Shown here: positions 16,420 to 25,062 of the stretch, piece by piece
Position numbering within the stretch: the stretch's first letter is position 1
Layout of the letters: each line of letters begins with the position of its first letter
Origin: Pseudomonadota bacterium
GTDB lineage: Bacteria; Myxococcota; Myxococcia; Myxococcales; Myxococcaceae
DNA: 64,000 nucleotides
Reading direction: 5' to 3'
NCBI GenBank assembly: GCA_023423535.1
Contig: JAFAFL010000066.1
Span: 28,001-92,000, forward strand
The notes under the pieces: model-generated
Databases searched by the model: none
What the model saw: only the letters and a program-made list of their open reading frames with translations
Told to the model about the DNA's origin: nothing
Program-made: the position numbers and the translations under genes

Positions 16420-17102
16420 TGCCCGCGCGCAAGCTGTACTTCGAAGCGGTCCGCGTCGGGGACGAGCTCCCCGCGCTGGCCAAGGCCCCGGTGGATCGCG
16501 TGCAGCTCTCCCGCTACGCGGGCGCCTCGGGTGACTACAACCCGGTGCACGTGGACGAGCTGTACGCCAAGAGCATCGGCATGCCGTCGGTCTACGCGCC
16601 GGGCATGTTGATCATGGGGTTCCTCGGTCAGCTCGTCAGCGACTGGGGCCGCGGCGCGCAGCTGCGGAAGTACAACGTGAAGTTCATCAAGATCGTCTGG
16701 CCGGCGGACACCGTGGTCTGCAAGGGCCGCGTGACCGACCGGTGGGGCGAGGGCGGCCGCTACTTCACCGAGATGGACCTCTGGGCGGAGAACCAGAAGG
16801 GCGAGCTGGTGATGAAGGGCCAGGCGACGATCCAGCTCTTCTACTCGCTCGAGGACGAGAGCCGTCAGCGCTCCGGCCAGCCGCCGATCGTCGTCTCGGT
16901 GCCGCGCGAGAGCATCCACAACGCCGAGGCCACGCCCCCGGCCGCGCCCGCCCGTGCGGCCGCCGCGCCCGCGCCGCAGTCCGCCCCGGAGAAGAAGCCC
17001 GCCTCGGCGCCCACCAGCGGCAGCAAGAGCGCGGTGAAGGCGGCCCCGGCCGGGAAGAAGTCCACCGCCAAGGTTGCGGCGGCGGGCGGCAAGAAGAAGT
17101 AA
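16419..17102 (+). CDS. MaoC-like dehydratase, catalytic-type subunit with Lys/Ala-rich tail
   Basis: The 227-residue protein has a complete hotdog domain to about residue 150. The hydratase-2 motif YAGASGDYNPVHVDELYAKS supplies the catalytic Asp and His, and it should form a heterodimer with the product of the gene before it. Acyl-CoA or acyl-ACP (de)hydration is the expected reaction. The last 70 residues are unusual: a low-complexity Ala/Pro/Lys tail that ends GGKKK and resembles histone H1-like tails, with no counterpart in normal MaoC proteins. It starts within the stop codon of the previous gene. Confidence 0.85.
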   Translation: MPARKLYFEAVRVGDELPALAKAPVDRVQLSRYAGASGDYNPVHVDELYAKSIGMPSVYAPGMLIMGFLGQLVSDWGRGAQLRKYNVKFIKIVWPADTVVCKGRVTDRWGEGGRYFTEMDLWAENQKGELVMKGQATIQLFYSLEDESRQRSGQPPIVVSVPRESIHNAEATPPAAPARAAAAPAPQSAPEKKPASAPTSGSKSAVKAAPAGKKSTAKVAAAGGKKK

Positions 17103-17139
17103 CGGCAGAGGGGCGAGGGCCCTTCAACGCTGCGCGTCA

Positions 17140-17174
17140 TTGATTGTTGACTCGGGAATCAAGGCGGTTATTGA
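17140..17174 (+). promoter_or_regulatory. Candidate promoter overlapped by an inverted repeat, upstream of acyl-CoA dehydrogenase
   Basis: TTGACT at 17147-17152 is a good -35. TATTGA at 17169-17174 is a weak -10 with a 16-base spacer. TTGATT (17140-17145) pairs with AATCAA (17157-17162) across the -35, the layout of a repressor site. This patch is much richer in A and T than its surroundings. Confidence 0.45.
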
Positions 17175-17207
17175 TCCCGGCGCGACGCGTCCAAAGGAGC
17201 CCTCACC

Positions 17208-19049
17208 ATGTCTGCCGGCATCAACCGCTACAAGACCGACCTCCGCGACATGCAGTTCACCCTGCTCGAACAGTTCCGCTACGGCGAGCTGGTCGGGAAG
17301 GCGCCGTTCGACGCCTGGGGCGTGGACGAGGCGAAGGCGGTGCTCAACGAGACCTACCGCTTTGCGCGCGAGGTGCTCGGGCCCCTCAACAGCACCGGAG
17401 ACCGCGAGGGCTGCAAGCTCGTCGACGGCGAGGTGAAGACGCCGAAGGGCTTCAAGGACGCCTGGCAGAAGCTCTACGAGCAGGGCTTCAAGAGCATCAG
17501 CGTCTCCCCCGATCACGGCGGCCAGGGCGCGCCCTCCATGCTGCAGGCGCTGGTGGAGGAGATGCTCGCGGGCTCGAACGTGGCCTTCAGCATGTACCCG
17601 GGCCTGGCCTACGGCGCGGCGGAGGTCATCGCCACCTGCGGCACGCCGGAGCAGGTGAAGCTCTTCGCCGAGCGCATGTTCGACGGCCGCTGGGCGGGCA
17701 CCATGTGTCTCACCGAGCCGCACGCAGGCTCGGACGTGGGCGCGTCCAAGAGCACCGCGAAGAAGAACGCGGACGGGACGTACTCGGTGAAGGGGACGAA
17801 GATCTTCATCTCCGGCGGCGACCAGGACATCACCGAGAACATCGTCCACCTCGTGCTCGCCCGCATCGAAGGCGCGCCGGCGGGGACGAAGGGCCTGTCG
17901 CTCTTCATCATCCCCAAGTACCGCGTGGGCCGTGACGGGACGCTGGGCGAGCGCAACGACGTCAACGTGGCGTCGATCGAGCACAAGCTCGGCATCAACG
18001 GGTCGGCCACCTGCGTGCTGAACTTCGGCGAGAACGACGGCTGCATCGGCGAGCTCGTCGGCGGCGTCGAGCACGGCGGCATGGCGCAGATGTTCCGGAT
18101 GATGAACGGCGCGCGCATCGCGGTGGGCGTGCAGGGCCTCTCGGTGGCGGCGACCGCGTACCTCAACGCGCTCGAGTACGCGAAGGACCGCAAGCAGGGC
18201 TCGAACTTCCGGCAGTGGAAGGACCCCACCGCGCCGCGCGTCAGCATCATCGAGCACGGTGACGTCCGCCGGATGCTGATGGACATGAAGGCGCACGTGG
18301 AGGGCATCCGCGCGCTGGTGCTCAAGCTCGCGTGGCACGTGGACAGCGCGGTCCAGGTGGGCGGCACCGACGACGAGAAGGCCGCCTACCACAAGGGCCA
18401 GGTGGAGCTGCTCACGCCGCTGGTGAAGGCCTTCAGCACCGACCAGGGCTTCCGCGTCTGCGAGACGGCGATCCAGACCTACGGCGGCGCCGGCTACCTC
18501 AAGGACTGGCCGGTGGAGCAGTACCTGCGCGACTCGAAGATCTTCTCCATCTACGAGGGCACCAACCACATCCAGGCGATGGACCTGGTGGGCCGGAAGA
18601 TGGGCCAGAACGGCGGCGCGAACTTCCAGGCGTTCATGGCGGACGTGGGCGCGTTCGTGGAGGCGAACCGGAACCACCCGGACTTCGCCGCGGACGTGGA
18701 GCGGCTCGGCGTGGCGCAGGAGGCGGTGCTCTCCGGCGCGATGAACCTGCTGGGCTGGTCGCAGTCGGACAAGCTGCACCTCGTGCCGCTGTCTGCGAAC
18801 CGGTTCCTCGACATGATGAGCGTGCTCGCGGTGGGCTGGCTCCTGCTCGACGCGGGCGTCATCGCGGCGAAGAAGCAGGCCGAGACCTCCGCCACGCACC
18901 CGGACCACGCGTTCTTCGAGGGCAAGAAGGCCTCGGCGAAGTGGTTCGCGCGCAACGTGCTCCCGCGCGTGGAGCAGAGCGCGAAGGTGATGACCTTCGA
19001 GGACGACACGGCGATGGAGATCCCCGACGCCGCGTTCGCCACCGAATAG
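17208..19049 (+). CDS. Acyl-CoA dehydrogenase (long, with C-terminal extension domain)
   Basis: The 613-residue flavoenzyme has ACAD middle-domain motifs GTMCLTEPHAGSDVGASKST and KGTKIFISGGDQDITENIVH, and the C-terminal motif QTYGGAGYLKDWPVEQYLRD followed by KIFSIYEGTNHIQAMDLVGR. The expected catalytic Glu lies in that IYEGT stretch. An extra domain of about 130 residues follows, as in the long FadE-like subgroup. It should carry out the first oxidation step of fatty acyl-CoA breakdown. AAGGAG sits ten bases before the ATG. A 105-base gap with its own promoter candidate separates it from the dehydratase genes. Confidence 0.93.
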   Translation: MSAGINRYKTDLRDMQFTLLEQFRYGELVGKAPFDAWGVDEAKAVLNETYRFAREVLGPLNSTGDREGCKLVDGEVKTPKGFKDAWQKLYEQGFKSISVSPDHGGQGAPSMLQALVEEMLAGSNVAFSMYPGLAYGAAEVIATCGTPEQVKLFAERMFDGRWAGTMCLTEPHAGSDVGASKSTAKKNADGTYSVKGTKIFISGGDQDITENIVHLVLARIEGAPAGTKGLSLFIIPKYRVGRDGTLGERNDVNVASIEHKLGINGSATCVLNFGENDGCIGELVGGVEHGGMAQMFRMMNGARIAVGVQGLSVAATAYLNALEYAKDRKQGSNFRQWKDPTAPRVSIIEHGDVRRMLMDMKAHVEGIRALVLKLAWHVDSAVQVGGTDDEKAAYHKGQVELLTPLVKAFSTDQGFRVCETAIQTYGGAGYLKDWPVEQYLRDSKIFSIYEGTNHIQAMDLVGRKMGQNGGANFQAFMADVGAFVEANRNHPDFAADVERLGVAQEAVLSGAMNLLGWSQSDKLHLVPLSANRFLDMMSVLAVGWLLLDAGVIAAKKQAETSATHPDHAFFEGKKASAKWFARNVLPRVEQSAKVMTFEDDTAMEIPDAAFATE

Positions 19050-19062
19050 CCGGTCCTTTGCT

Positions 19063-19545
19063 TTAGAGGCAGGAGGGGCCGTCGGTTGCGACGACGGTCC
19101 CATGCAGGCGCACCCTCTCGGGGGTGCCCAATCCGGTCGGGAAGCGCACGTCCACCTCCAGCTCCCACTCTTCAGAGCGGAAGGTGACGCTCCCCGCGGG
19201 CGCCCGGCCCGGTTCGTGAGGCGAGCGCCAGGCGCGGCCCTCACACGGCCCCTGCACGAGCGAGAACGCCTCCACCCCGAGCTCGGGCGGAAGGCTCAGC
19301 GCCGGCGCCGCGTCCCTCTGCGCGCCCGGTGCATCCACCAGCACCAGCGTCGCGCACATCCCGCCCGCCTCGCCGCGCACGCCGTAGCGGTTGAGGCCGC
19401 CGATGTACGTGCAGCCCTCGAGCTCGGCCGCCGTCGCCTCGCGCCCGTCGTCGCCCGAACCCGGCGCCTCGGGAGGAGGCGTGTAGCAGCCGAGGCCGAG
19501 GGTTCCTGCGAGAACGGCTGGCTTGAGGAGGCGGAGCACGCGCAT
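19063..19545 (-). CDS. Hypothetical lipoprotein
   Basis: The 160-residue protein has a signal peptide ending in the lipobox LGLGC (Cys at about 19), then a Pro/Glu/Gly-rich linker and a compact domain with three cysteines (EGCTY, GGMCAT, QGPCEG). The end, VRLHGTVVATDGPSCL, looks like beta strands. No family was recognised. It is probably an outer-membrane-anchored protein and lies downstream of, and in line with, exbBD. Confidence 0.7.
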   Translation of the reverse strand: MRVLRLLKPAVLAGTLGLGCYTPPPEAPGSGDDGREATAAELEGCTYIGGLNRYGVRGEAGGMCATLVLVDAPGAQRDAAPALSLPPELGVEAFSLVQGPCEGRAWRSPHEPGRAPAGSVTFRSEEWELEVDVRFPTGLGTPERVRLHGTVVATDGPSCL

Positions 19546-19607
19546 GACCGCGCCACGCTACAGGCTCACGCGCGTCGTGGCAGCGGCGTTTGCACTCGCT
19601 GGTGCCG

Positions 19608-20072
19608 TCAGGGCCCTTCCGCGCGCACGCCGATCGCCAGCTGTCCAAGTCCGGCGCGCTTGGCGCTCTCCATCACCTCGACGACGCGGCCATGGGGGAC
19701 GCCCTCGTCGGCCTGGACGATGACGAGTGTGTCCTCCGCCTCGGTGCGGGCGCGCTCGAACTCGGCGGAGAGCTCTTCGGCGCTGACCACCACGCCGGCG
19801 AGCACGGTGCGGCCGTCCGCGAGCACCGCCACCGGCAGCTCCTTGCGGCTCTGCACCACGTCCGCGCTGCCGCCCTTCGGCAGGTTGACCTCGATGCCGC
19901 GGTTCGCGCCGCCGAGGCCGTCCGCCTGACGGACGATCACCGTGCTCGTCACCATGAAGATGATGAGCAGCACGAGGAAGATGTCCGTCAAAGGCGTGAT
20001 GTTGATCTCGGAGAAGACGGCGTCGGTGCCGTCGCCCTCGTCCGAGGAGCCGGGGACCTTGCCCATCGCCAT
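19608..20072 (-). CDS. ExbD/TolR family biopolymer transport protein
   Basis: The 154-residue protein has a short cytoplasmic start, then INITPLTDIFLVLLIIFMVT. This is the single ExbD/TolR membrane helix with its proton-conducting Asp. A periplasmic domain with KELPVAVLADGRTVL and VIVQADEGVPHGRVVEVM follows. It works with the ExbB/TolQ-like protein encoded just upstream (3 bases apart) to turn the proton gradient into motion at the outer membrane. No TonB or TolA gene is nearby. The first of two possible ATGs (20072, 20066) is used. Confidence 0.92.
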   Translation of the reverse strand: MAMGKVPGSSDEGDGTDAVFSEINITPLTDIFLVLLIIFMVTSTVIVRQADGLGGANRGIEVNLPKGGSADVVQSRKELPVAVLADGRTVLAGVVVSAEELSAEFERARTEAEDTLVIVQADEGVPHGRVVEVMESAKRAGLGQLAIGVRAEGP

Positions 20073-20075
20073 GGC

Positions 20076-20756
20076 CTAGAGGCCCTCCGGCTTCTGGGCC
20101 ACGGGGGCGTTCTGGGAGACGGCAGCGGAGTCGCGCAGGGTCTCGACGAACTCCTCGGCGAGGAGCTTGAGCTCCACCGACACCCGGCCGATCCACGACT
20201 GGAACCAGTTGAAGAGGACCACCGCTTCGACGGCGACGAGGATGCCGGCGGCGGTGACGATCAGCGCCTCGGAGATGCCGGTCATCACCGCGCCGGTGCC
20301 GCCGGTCCCGCCCGCGTCCACGTCGAGCCCGAGGTCGCGGAAGGCGGTCATGATCCCCGCCACGGTGCCGAAGAGGCCCACGAAGGGCGCGGTGGCGCCG
20401 ATGGTGCCGAGGATCCACAGGTTCCTGCGCAGCTTCAGCGAGACCTGCTGCCGCGCGCGATCGACCGCGTTCTCGATGCCGCGGCCGCCGCTGCGATCGC
20501 TGCGCTCGAAGCCGGCGAGGAAGAGGTCCGCGGCCAGCGAGTCGCTGCGCTCGGCGGCCGAGCGTGCGGCGGCCACGTCTCCGCGGAGCAGGTGCTTGTT
20601 CACCGTGTCTCCGAGCGCGCGCGCCGCGGAGGAGAGGCCGGTCAGCGCGATGAGGCGCTCCACCGCCACGCCCACCGCGAGCAGCGAGCCGGCGATGATC
20701 AGCCCCATGGTGACGCCGCCGAGGCGCATGTAGTGGAGGAGCTCGTCGAGACCCAT
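20076..20756 (-). CDS. MotA/TolQ/ExbB proton channel family protein
   Basis: The 226-residue protein has three membrane helices: one near the N-terminus (VTMGLIIAGSLLAVGVAVE), one with LRRNLWILGTIGATAPFVGL and FGTVAGIMTAF, and one with EALIVTAAGILVAVEAVVLF. The family motif GATAPFVGLFGTV is intact. It forms the proton channel with the ExbD-like protein. The ATG at 20756 is chosen because it begins the conserved part; a longer frame starts at 20846 but adds unrelated residues. Confidence 0.92.
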   Translation of the reverse strand: MGLDELLHYMRLGGVTMGLIIAGSLLAVGVAVERLIALTGLSSAARALGDTVNKHLLRGDVAAARSAAERSDSLAADLFLAGFERSDRSGGRGIENAVDRARQQVSLKLRRNLWILGTIGATAPFVGLFGTVAGIMTAFRDLGLDVDAGGTGGTGAVMTGISEALIVTAAGILVAVEAVVLFNWFQSWIGRVSVELKLLAEEFVETLRDSAAVSQNAPVAQKPEGL

Positions 20757-20923
20757 GTGCGCACGAGCGTATGCGCGAGCCCCCTCTGCCGCCACGACGA
20801 TGCGCTTCGGGGACGCCCGGGCGTCGCGTGCCTGGCTGAGGGGCACCGCCAGCGCCCGCGCTCGCGCGCGCTCGCAAAGAGGGGAGGCAAGGCCTGAGCG
20901 CCGCCTGTAACGTCGCGCGCACG

Positions 20924-21799
20924 ATGACGCGGATCGGGAGGGTTGTGAGGCCTGTGAGGGTGCCGCCGCTGGCGGCTTTGCTCGTGCTGACGCTGGGGCT
21001 CGCGGGCTGTCCGCCGCGGCGGATCGACTTCGGCCAGCGCGGCGAAATCGACGACCCCGAGGCGCTGCTGAAGCTCGTGGCCGAGGCGGAGGCGCAGGTC
21101 TTCTCCGTCAACGGGGAGTCGCGGGTGAGGGTGGACACGCCGGACGCGCGCGGGGCCTTCTCGATGTTCGCGGCGCTCTCGCGGCCGTCGCTCATCCACC
21201 TGGAGCCGCTCGACTTCTTCGGCCGGCCGCAGGCGGTGCTGGTGGTGAACGAGGGCCGCTTCGGGCTCTACCAGACGCAGGACAACCGCTACTACACGGG
21301 GCCCGCAAGCCCCCAGAACGTCTCGCGTTTTCTGCCCATTGCGCTGCCGGCCGAGGAGCTGGTGCAGGTGATGCTGGGCGCGGTGCCGCGCATTCCGCAC
21401 GAGCGGCTGGAGCTTCGCAGCGACGAGGGGTGCGCCTGCTACGTGCTCACCCTTCACCGCGGCGAGGTCCGTCAGGAGCTGCAGGTGCATCCGTCCCGCT
21501 ACCGCGTGCTGCGCAGCCGCGTGACCGGCACCAACGCCTACGATCTCGAGTTCAGCGACTTCGCGATGAAGCCCGAGCACGCGTTCCCTCGCCGCGTGCT
21601 GCTCACCGCGCCCTCCGCGAAGGTCCGGCTCGAGCTCCGCTACACGGACGTGACGCTGAACGAGGCCCCGGACCTGACGATGTTCGAGCTCGAGCCGGTG
21701 GAGGGCGCAGAGCTCATCGAGGTCGATCCGGGCGGGATGCCGCTGCAGAACGTGCCGCCGCCGCGCCTGCCGCAGCTGGCGCCGGACGCAGCGGAGTAG
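20924..21799 (+). CDS. DUF4292/LolB-like lipoprotein
   Basis: The 291-residue protein has a lipoprotein signal (LLVLTLGLAGC, Cys at about 29) and a beta-rich body. ESRVRVDTPDARGAFSMFAA, EPLDFFGRPQAVLVVNEGRF and LYQTQDNRYYTGPAS resemble the LolB/LolA-like fold seen in DUF4292 proteins. Such proteins are suspected to handle lipoproteins or lipids at the outer membrane. It is divergent from exbB with 167 bases between them and converges on the murein endopeptidase gene. Confidence 0.75.
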   Translation: MTRIGRVVRPVRVPPLAALLVLTLGLAGCPPRRIDFGQRGEIDDPEALLKLVAEAEAQVFSVNGESRVRVDTPDARGAFSMFAALSRPSLIHLEPLDFFGRPQAVLVVNEGRFGLYQTQDNRYYTGPASPQNVSRFLPIALPAEELVQVMLGAVPRIPHERLELRSDEGCACYVLTLHRGEVRQELQVHPSRYRVLRSRVTGTNAYDLEFSDFAMKPEHAFPRRVLLTAPSAKVRLELRYTDVTLNEAPDLTMFELEPVEGAELIEVDPGGMPLQNVPPPRLPQLAPDAAE

Positions 21800-21814
21800 C
21801 GGACCCGCTCTTCG

Positions 21815-23203
21815 CTACCGCTGGCCGGTGACGCTGCTCGGCGAGCCTTCGTCGTCGTGCGCGTCGTTGGAGGCAACGGGCACCGGCGCGGGCGGCAGCT
21901 TCCGCGGAGGGACGATGACCTCGGGCGGAACGGGGCAGCGGGTGCAGGGCCCTCGCAGCGGGATGCGGAGCACGGTGCCCACGCGGAGGAAGGTGGTGCG
22001 CATCCGGTTCGCCTTCTGGATCGCGCTGACCGTGGTGCCGTACTTCCGCGCGATCTTCCCGAGGTTGTCGCCCGAGCGCACGCGGTGGGTGGTGCTGTTC
22101 TGGTCCGGCCGCTGCGCGAGAAGCGGCGCGATTCGGCGGCCGAGCTCCTGGGCGCGCCCGTTGTAGAAGCGGACGTGGAAGTGGTCGCGGTGCCGCTTCG
22201 CGTGGCGGATGATCGCCGTGGGCCCGAAGAGCGAGTCGAGCCACGCCTTGTCCTCACCGGCCGCGAGCGCGTGGTCGTAGATGACCTTCTGCACGCGCTT
22301 GTCCACGAGGATGAGCTGCACGTCGGTCTGCGTGACGAGCGCCTTCACCAGCGCCCAGTTCTTCTCCACGTCGATGTACTTCTCGCGCTCGCGCTCGCGG
22401 ATGGGATCGACGGTCGGGTAGTAGAACGCGAAGTCCACGTCGCGGCCGTTCTGGTGGCTCTTGTGGGGCCGCAGCCAGCCGCCTTCGGAGGTGCTGAGGT
22501 TGTTCACGCGAAGCGGGTGCGCCTCCGGGTACTGCGCCTTCACCGTGCGGATCGCCGCGACCGCGTAGTCGATGGTCTCCTGCGTCGCCCAGGCGGTGTT
22601 CGGCGAGACGACGATCCAGTCCGGATCGCGCGGGAAGGGGACCGCGTTGATCACCCGGCCGGCCTCCACGAAGCCCACCGACACCGAGCCCAGCGCCTTG
22701 AGGTCGTTCTTGAAGAGCTGCGCGATCGTCTCGTCGCTCAGGTCCGCGGTGTAGCGGGGGAAGGTGCTGCCGTCGTTGACCGCACTGGCCGCCGACGGCT
22801 CGGAGGCCTCGCCCTCGTCGGCGGAGGCGACACCGTCCTCGTCCTCCTCCTCTTCGGCGGAGGCCTCGTCGTCGGGGGCGTCGGAGTCGATCTCGGCAGT
22901 GACGGAGGCCTGCTCCGCTCGCGCCGGCCTCGCCCCCTCGCGCGCTGCCGGGACCGCGCCGTTCGCCGACGCAGCGGCCTCGATTGCCTCCAGCTCCGCC
23001 GAGGCCTGGGTCACCTCGCCGAGCCCCGTCGCCGACACCGCGTCCACCGCCTCCGCGTTCTCCGCCGCTTCGCGCGCGGTCATCGCGTGGGCTTCGTCCT
23101 TCGCCTGGCTGGCAGCGACGGAGGGGCGGGCGGAGGAGGTCACCGCACATCCCGCGAGCGGGAGGGCGACCAGGAAGGCAAGGGCCGAGCGGAGGGCTGA
23201 CAT
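21815..23203 (-). CDS. Penicillin-insensitive murein endopeptidase (MepA-like) with LysM domain, lipoprotein
   Basis: The 462-residue protein has a lipoprotein signal (LVALPLAGC). An acidic, Ala-rich linker of about 120 residues (DAPDDEASAEEEEDEDG) follows, then a MepA-type LAS peptidase domain with zinc ligands in RPHKSHQNGRDVDFAFYYPT and RDHFHVRF. A LysM domain comes next (THRVRSGDNLGKIARKYGTT), and the tail is Pro-rich. It should cut peptidoglycan cross-links while bound to the wall through LysM. The ATG at 23203 starts the signal peptide; the frame continues upstream without support. Confidence 0.9.
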   Translation of the reverse strand: MSALRSALAFLVALPLAGCAVTSSARPSVAASQAKDEAHAMTAREAAENAEAVDAVSATGLGEVTQASAELEAIEAAASANGAVPAAREGARPARAEQASVTAEIDSDAPDDEASAEEEEDEDGVASADEGEASEPSAASAVNDGSTFPRYTADLSDETIAQLFKNDLKALGSVSVGFVEAGRVINAVPFPRDPDWIVVSPNTAWATQETIDYAVAAIRTVKAQYPEAHPLRVNNLSTSEGGWLRPHKSHQNGRDVDFAFYYPTVDPIREREREKYIDVEKNWALVKALVTQTDVQLILVDKRVQKVIYDHALAAGEDKAWLDSLFGPTAIIRHAKRHRDHFHVRFYNGRAQELGRRIAPLLAQRPDQNSTTHRVRSGDNLGKIARKYGTTVSAIQKANRMRTTFLRVGTVLRIPLRGPCTRCPVPPEVIVPPRKLPPAPVPVASNDAHDDEGSPSSVTGQR

Positions 23204-23328
23204 CGGGCGCGGACGATAGCGCGAGTCCAGCGGCAGACAGAACTCTCTGACCACAACGTTGACTCGACTGCCTGGCTGCTCTCGAGGCGTTCATTTGCCG
23301 ACTCCCGAGGCGGGGGTAGGTTGCCCCC

Positions 23329-25053
23329 GTGTCCGTCTCCTTCCGGCTCGCGCTCGTCAGTGCGTGCGTCAGCGTGTTCATCGGCCTCGCCGCGGGCGGG
23401 TGTGGCGGGTGCGCGCGCGGAGGGGAGGGCGCCGGGGCACAGAGGATCGATCCCGCGTGGCGCGACGGCACGTTGCCCCCTTCGATCACCGAAGGCACGC
23501 CGACGCGCGGCGGCACGCTCGTCGTCCGTCTGCCCAGCGAGCCGGCCATGCTCAACCGGCTCCACGACTCCGGCCAGGACGCGTGGGGCCAGCGCATCCT
23601 CATGGGCCACGTGCTGGAGACGCTGCTGCGCACGGACCCGGACGATTCCGCAGGCCCGCCCCTCCCGCACCTCGCCGAGCGCTTCGAGCGCAGCGAGGAC
23701 GGTCTCGTCACCACCTTCCACCTGCGCCGCGACGTCCGCTTCCACGACGGCACGCCCTTCACCTCCGAGGACGCCGCCGCCGTTCTTGCCGCCGTGCGCG
23801 ATCCGGCGAAGCCCACCGCGAACATGCGGGCGCTCTTTCCGGATCTCCTCGAGGTGGAGACGCCCGATCCCCACACACTCGTCGTTCGCTGGCGCGCTGC
23901 CTCGGCGACCGGCTTCCGCAACCTCGCGCTGCACCTGCCGATGGTGCCTTCGGAGACGCTCTCCGGCGACCTCGACGCTTCAGCGGCGAACCGCGCGCCA
24001 GTCGGCACCGGGCCCTTCCGCTTCGAGCGCTGGGACTCCGGCTCGCGCATCGTGTTCGCGCGCTTCGACGGACACTGGCGCGCGCCGCCGCACCTCGATC
24101 GGATCGAGTTCCGGATCGCGAAGGACGAGGCGGTCGCGCTGCAGCGCTTCGAGCGCGGCGAGTTCGATCTGATGACGCTGGTGCCTCCGTCGGTCTGGCG
24201 CGCGCTGGAGGCAGACGACCCGAAGACGCGTTGGGCGCAGCGGGGCTACCACCGCGTGCGCACGGCCGAGAACGCCTACAACTTCATCGGCTGGAACCTG
24301 CGCCGCGAGCCCTTCGACGACGTCCGCGTGCGCCGCGCCCTCACGCACCTGCTGCCGGACGCGCAGGTGGAGCGCGGCCTGCTCTTCGGGCTGGAGCCGA
24401 TCACCACCTGCCCGTACTTCACCGGTGGGCCGGACTGCGATCCCTCGCTGGAAGCGGACGAGTCTCCGCAACGCCTGCGCCACGATCCTGCGCGCGCGCG
24501 ACAACTGCTGGAGGAGGCCGGCTTCCGCGACACGGACGGAGACGGCGTGCGCGACCGCGACGGAAAGCCGCTGCGCTTCTCGCTGCTCGTCTGGACGCAT
24601 TCGGTGCTGCTGGGGAGGCTCGCGCCGCTGCTGCAGGAAGAGCTCGCGCGCGCCGGGATTCAGATGGACATCGACCGGGTGGAGTGGGCGGTGTTCATGC
24701 AGCGCGTGCGGCAGCGCGACTTCGATGCGATCTCGCTCGGCTGGTCCACGCCGGGCGCGGACACGGACACCTTCGCCACCTTCCACTCGTCGCAGGCTGC
24801 CGCCGGGCGCAACTACGTGGGCCTCGAGGACGCGCAACTGGATGGACTCCTGGAGGATCGCCGCCGCACCTTCGACGAGGCCCGCCGAACCGAGCTGTCC
24901 CGACGCATCCACGCGCGCGTCTACGAGCTGCAGCCCTACACCTTCCTCAACGCGCGCAGCGCTCTGGACATGGTGAAGCGCCGGGTGCGCGGACTGCGTC
25001 CCTCGGTCTCCTGGTACCGGCTGGAGAGCGTGTGGCTGGAGCCGGAGAGCTAG
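23329..25053 (+). CDS. ABC transporter substrate-binding lipoprotein, family 5 (oligopeptide/nickel)
   Basis: The 574-residue protein has a lipoprotein signal (IGLAAGGC) and the family 5 (SBP_bac_5) body: GGTLVVRLPSEPAMLNRLHD, FHLRRDVRFHDGTPFTSEDA, GTGPFRFERWDSGSRIVF and NAYNFIGWNLRREPFDDVRV. It should capture peptides or similar ligands for the permeases that follow 9 bases downstream. The GTG at 23329 is used because no ATG precedes the signal sequence. Confidence 0.93.
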   Translation: MSVSFRLALVSACVSVFIGLAAGGCGGCARGGEGAGAQRIDPAWRDGTLPPSITEGTPTRGGTLVVRLPSEPAMLNRLHDSGQDAWGQRILMGHVLETLLRTDPDDSAGPPLPHLAERFERSEDGLVTTFHLRRDVRFHDGTPFTSEDAAAVLAAVRDPAKPTANMRALFPDLLEVETPDPHTLVVRWRAASATGFRNLALHLPMVPSETLSGDLDASAANRAPVGTGPFRFERWDSGSRIVFARFDGHWRAPPHLDRIEFRIAKDEAVALQRFERGEFDLMTLVPPSVWRALEADDPKTRWAQRGYHRVRTAENAYNFIGWNLRREPFDDVRVRRALTHLLPDAQVERGLLFGLEPITTCPYFTGGPDCDPSLEADESPQRLRHDPARARQLLEEAGFRDTDGDGVRDRDGKPLRFSLLVWTHSVLLGRLAPLLQEELARAGIQMDIDRVEWAVFMQRVRQRDFDAISLGWSTPGADTDTFATFHSSQAAAGRNYVGLEDAQLDGLLEDRRRTFDEARRTELSRRIHARVYELQPYTFLNARSALDMVKRRVRGLRPSVSWYRLESVWLEPES

Positions 25054-25062
25054 GCCGCGCGC

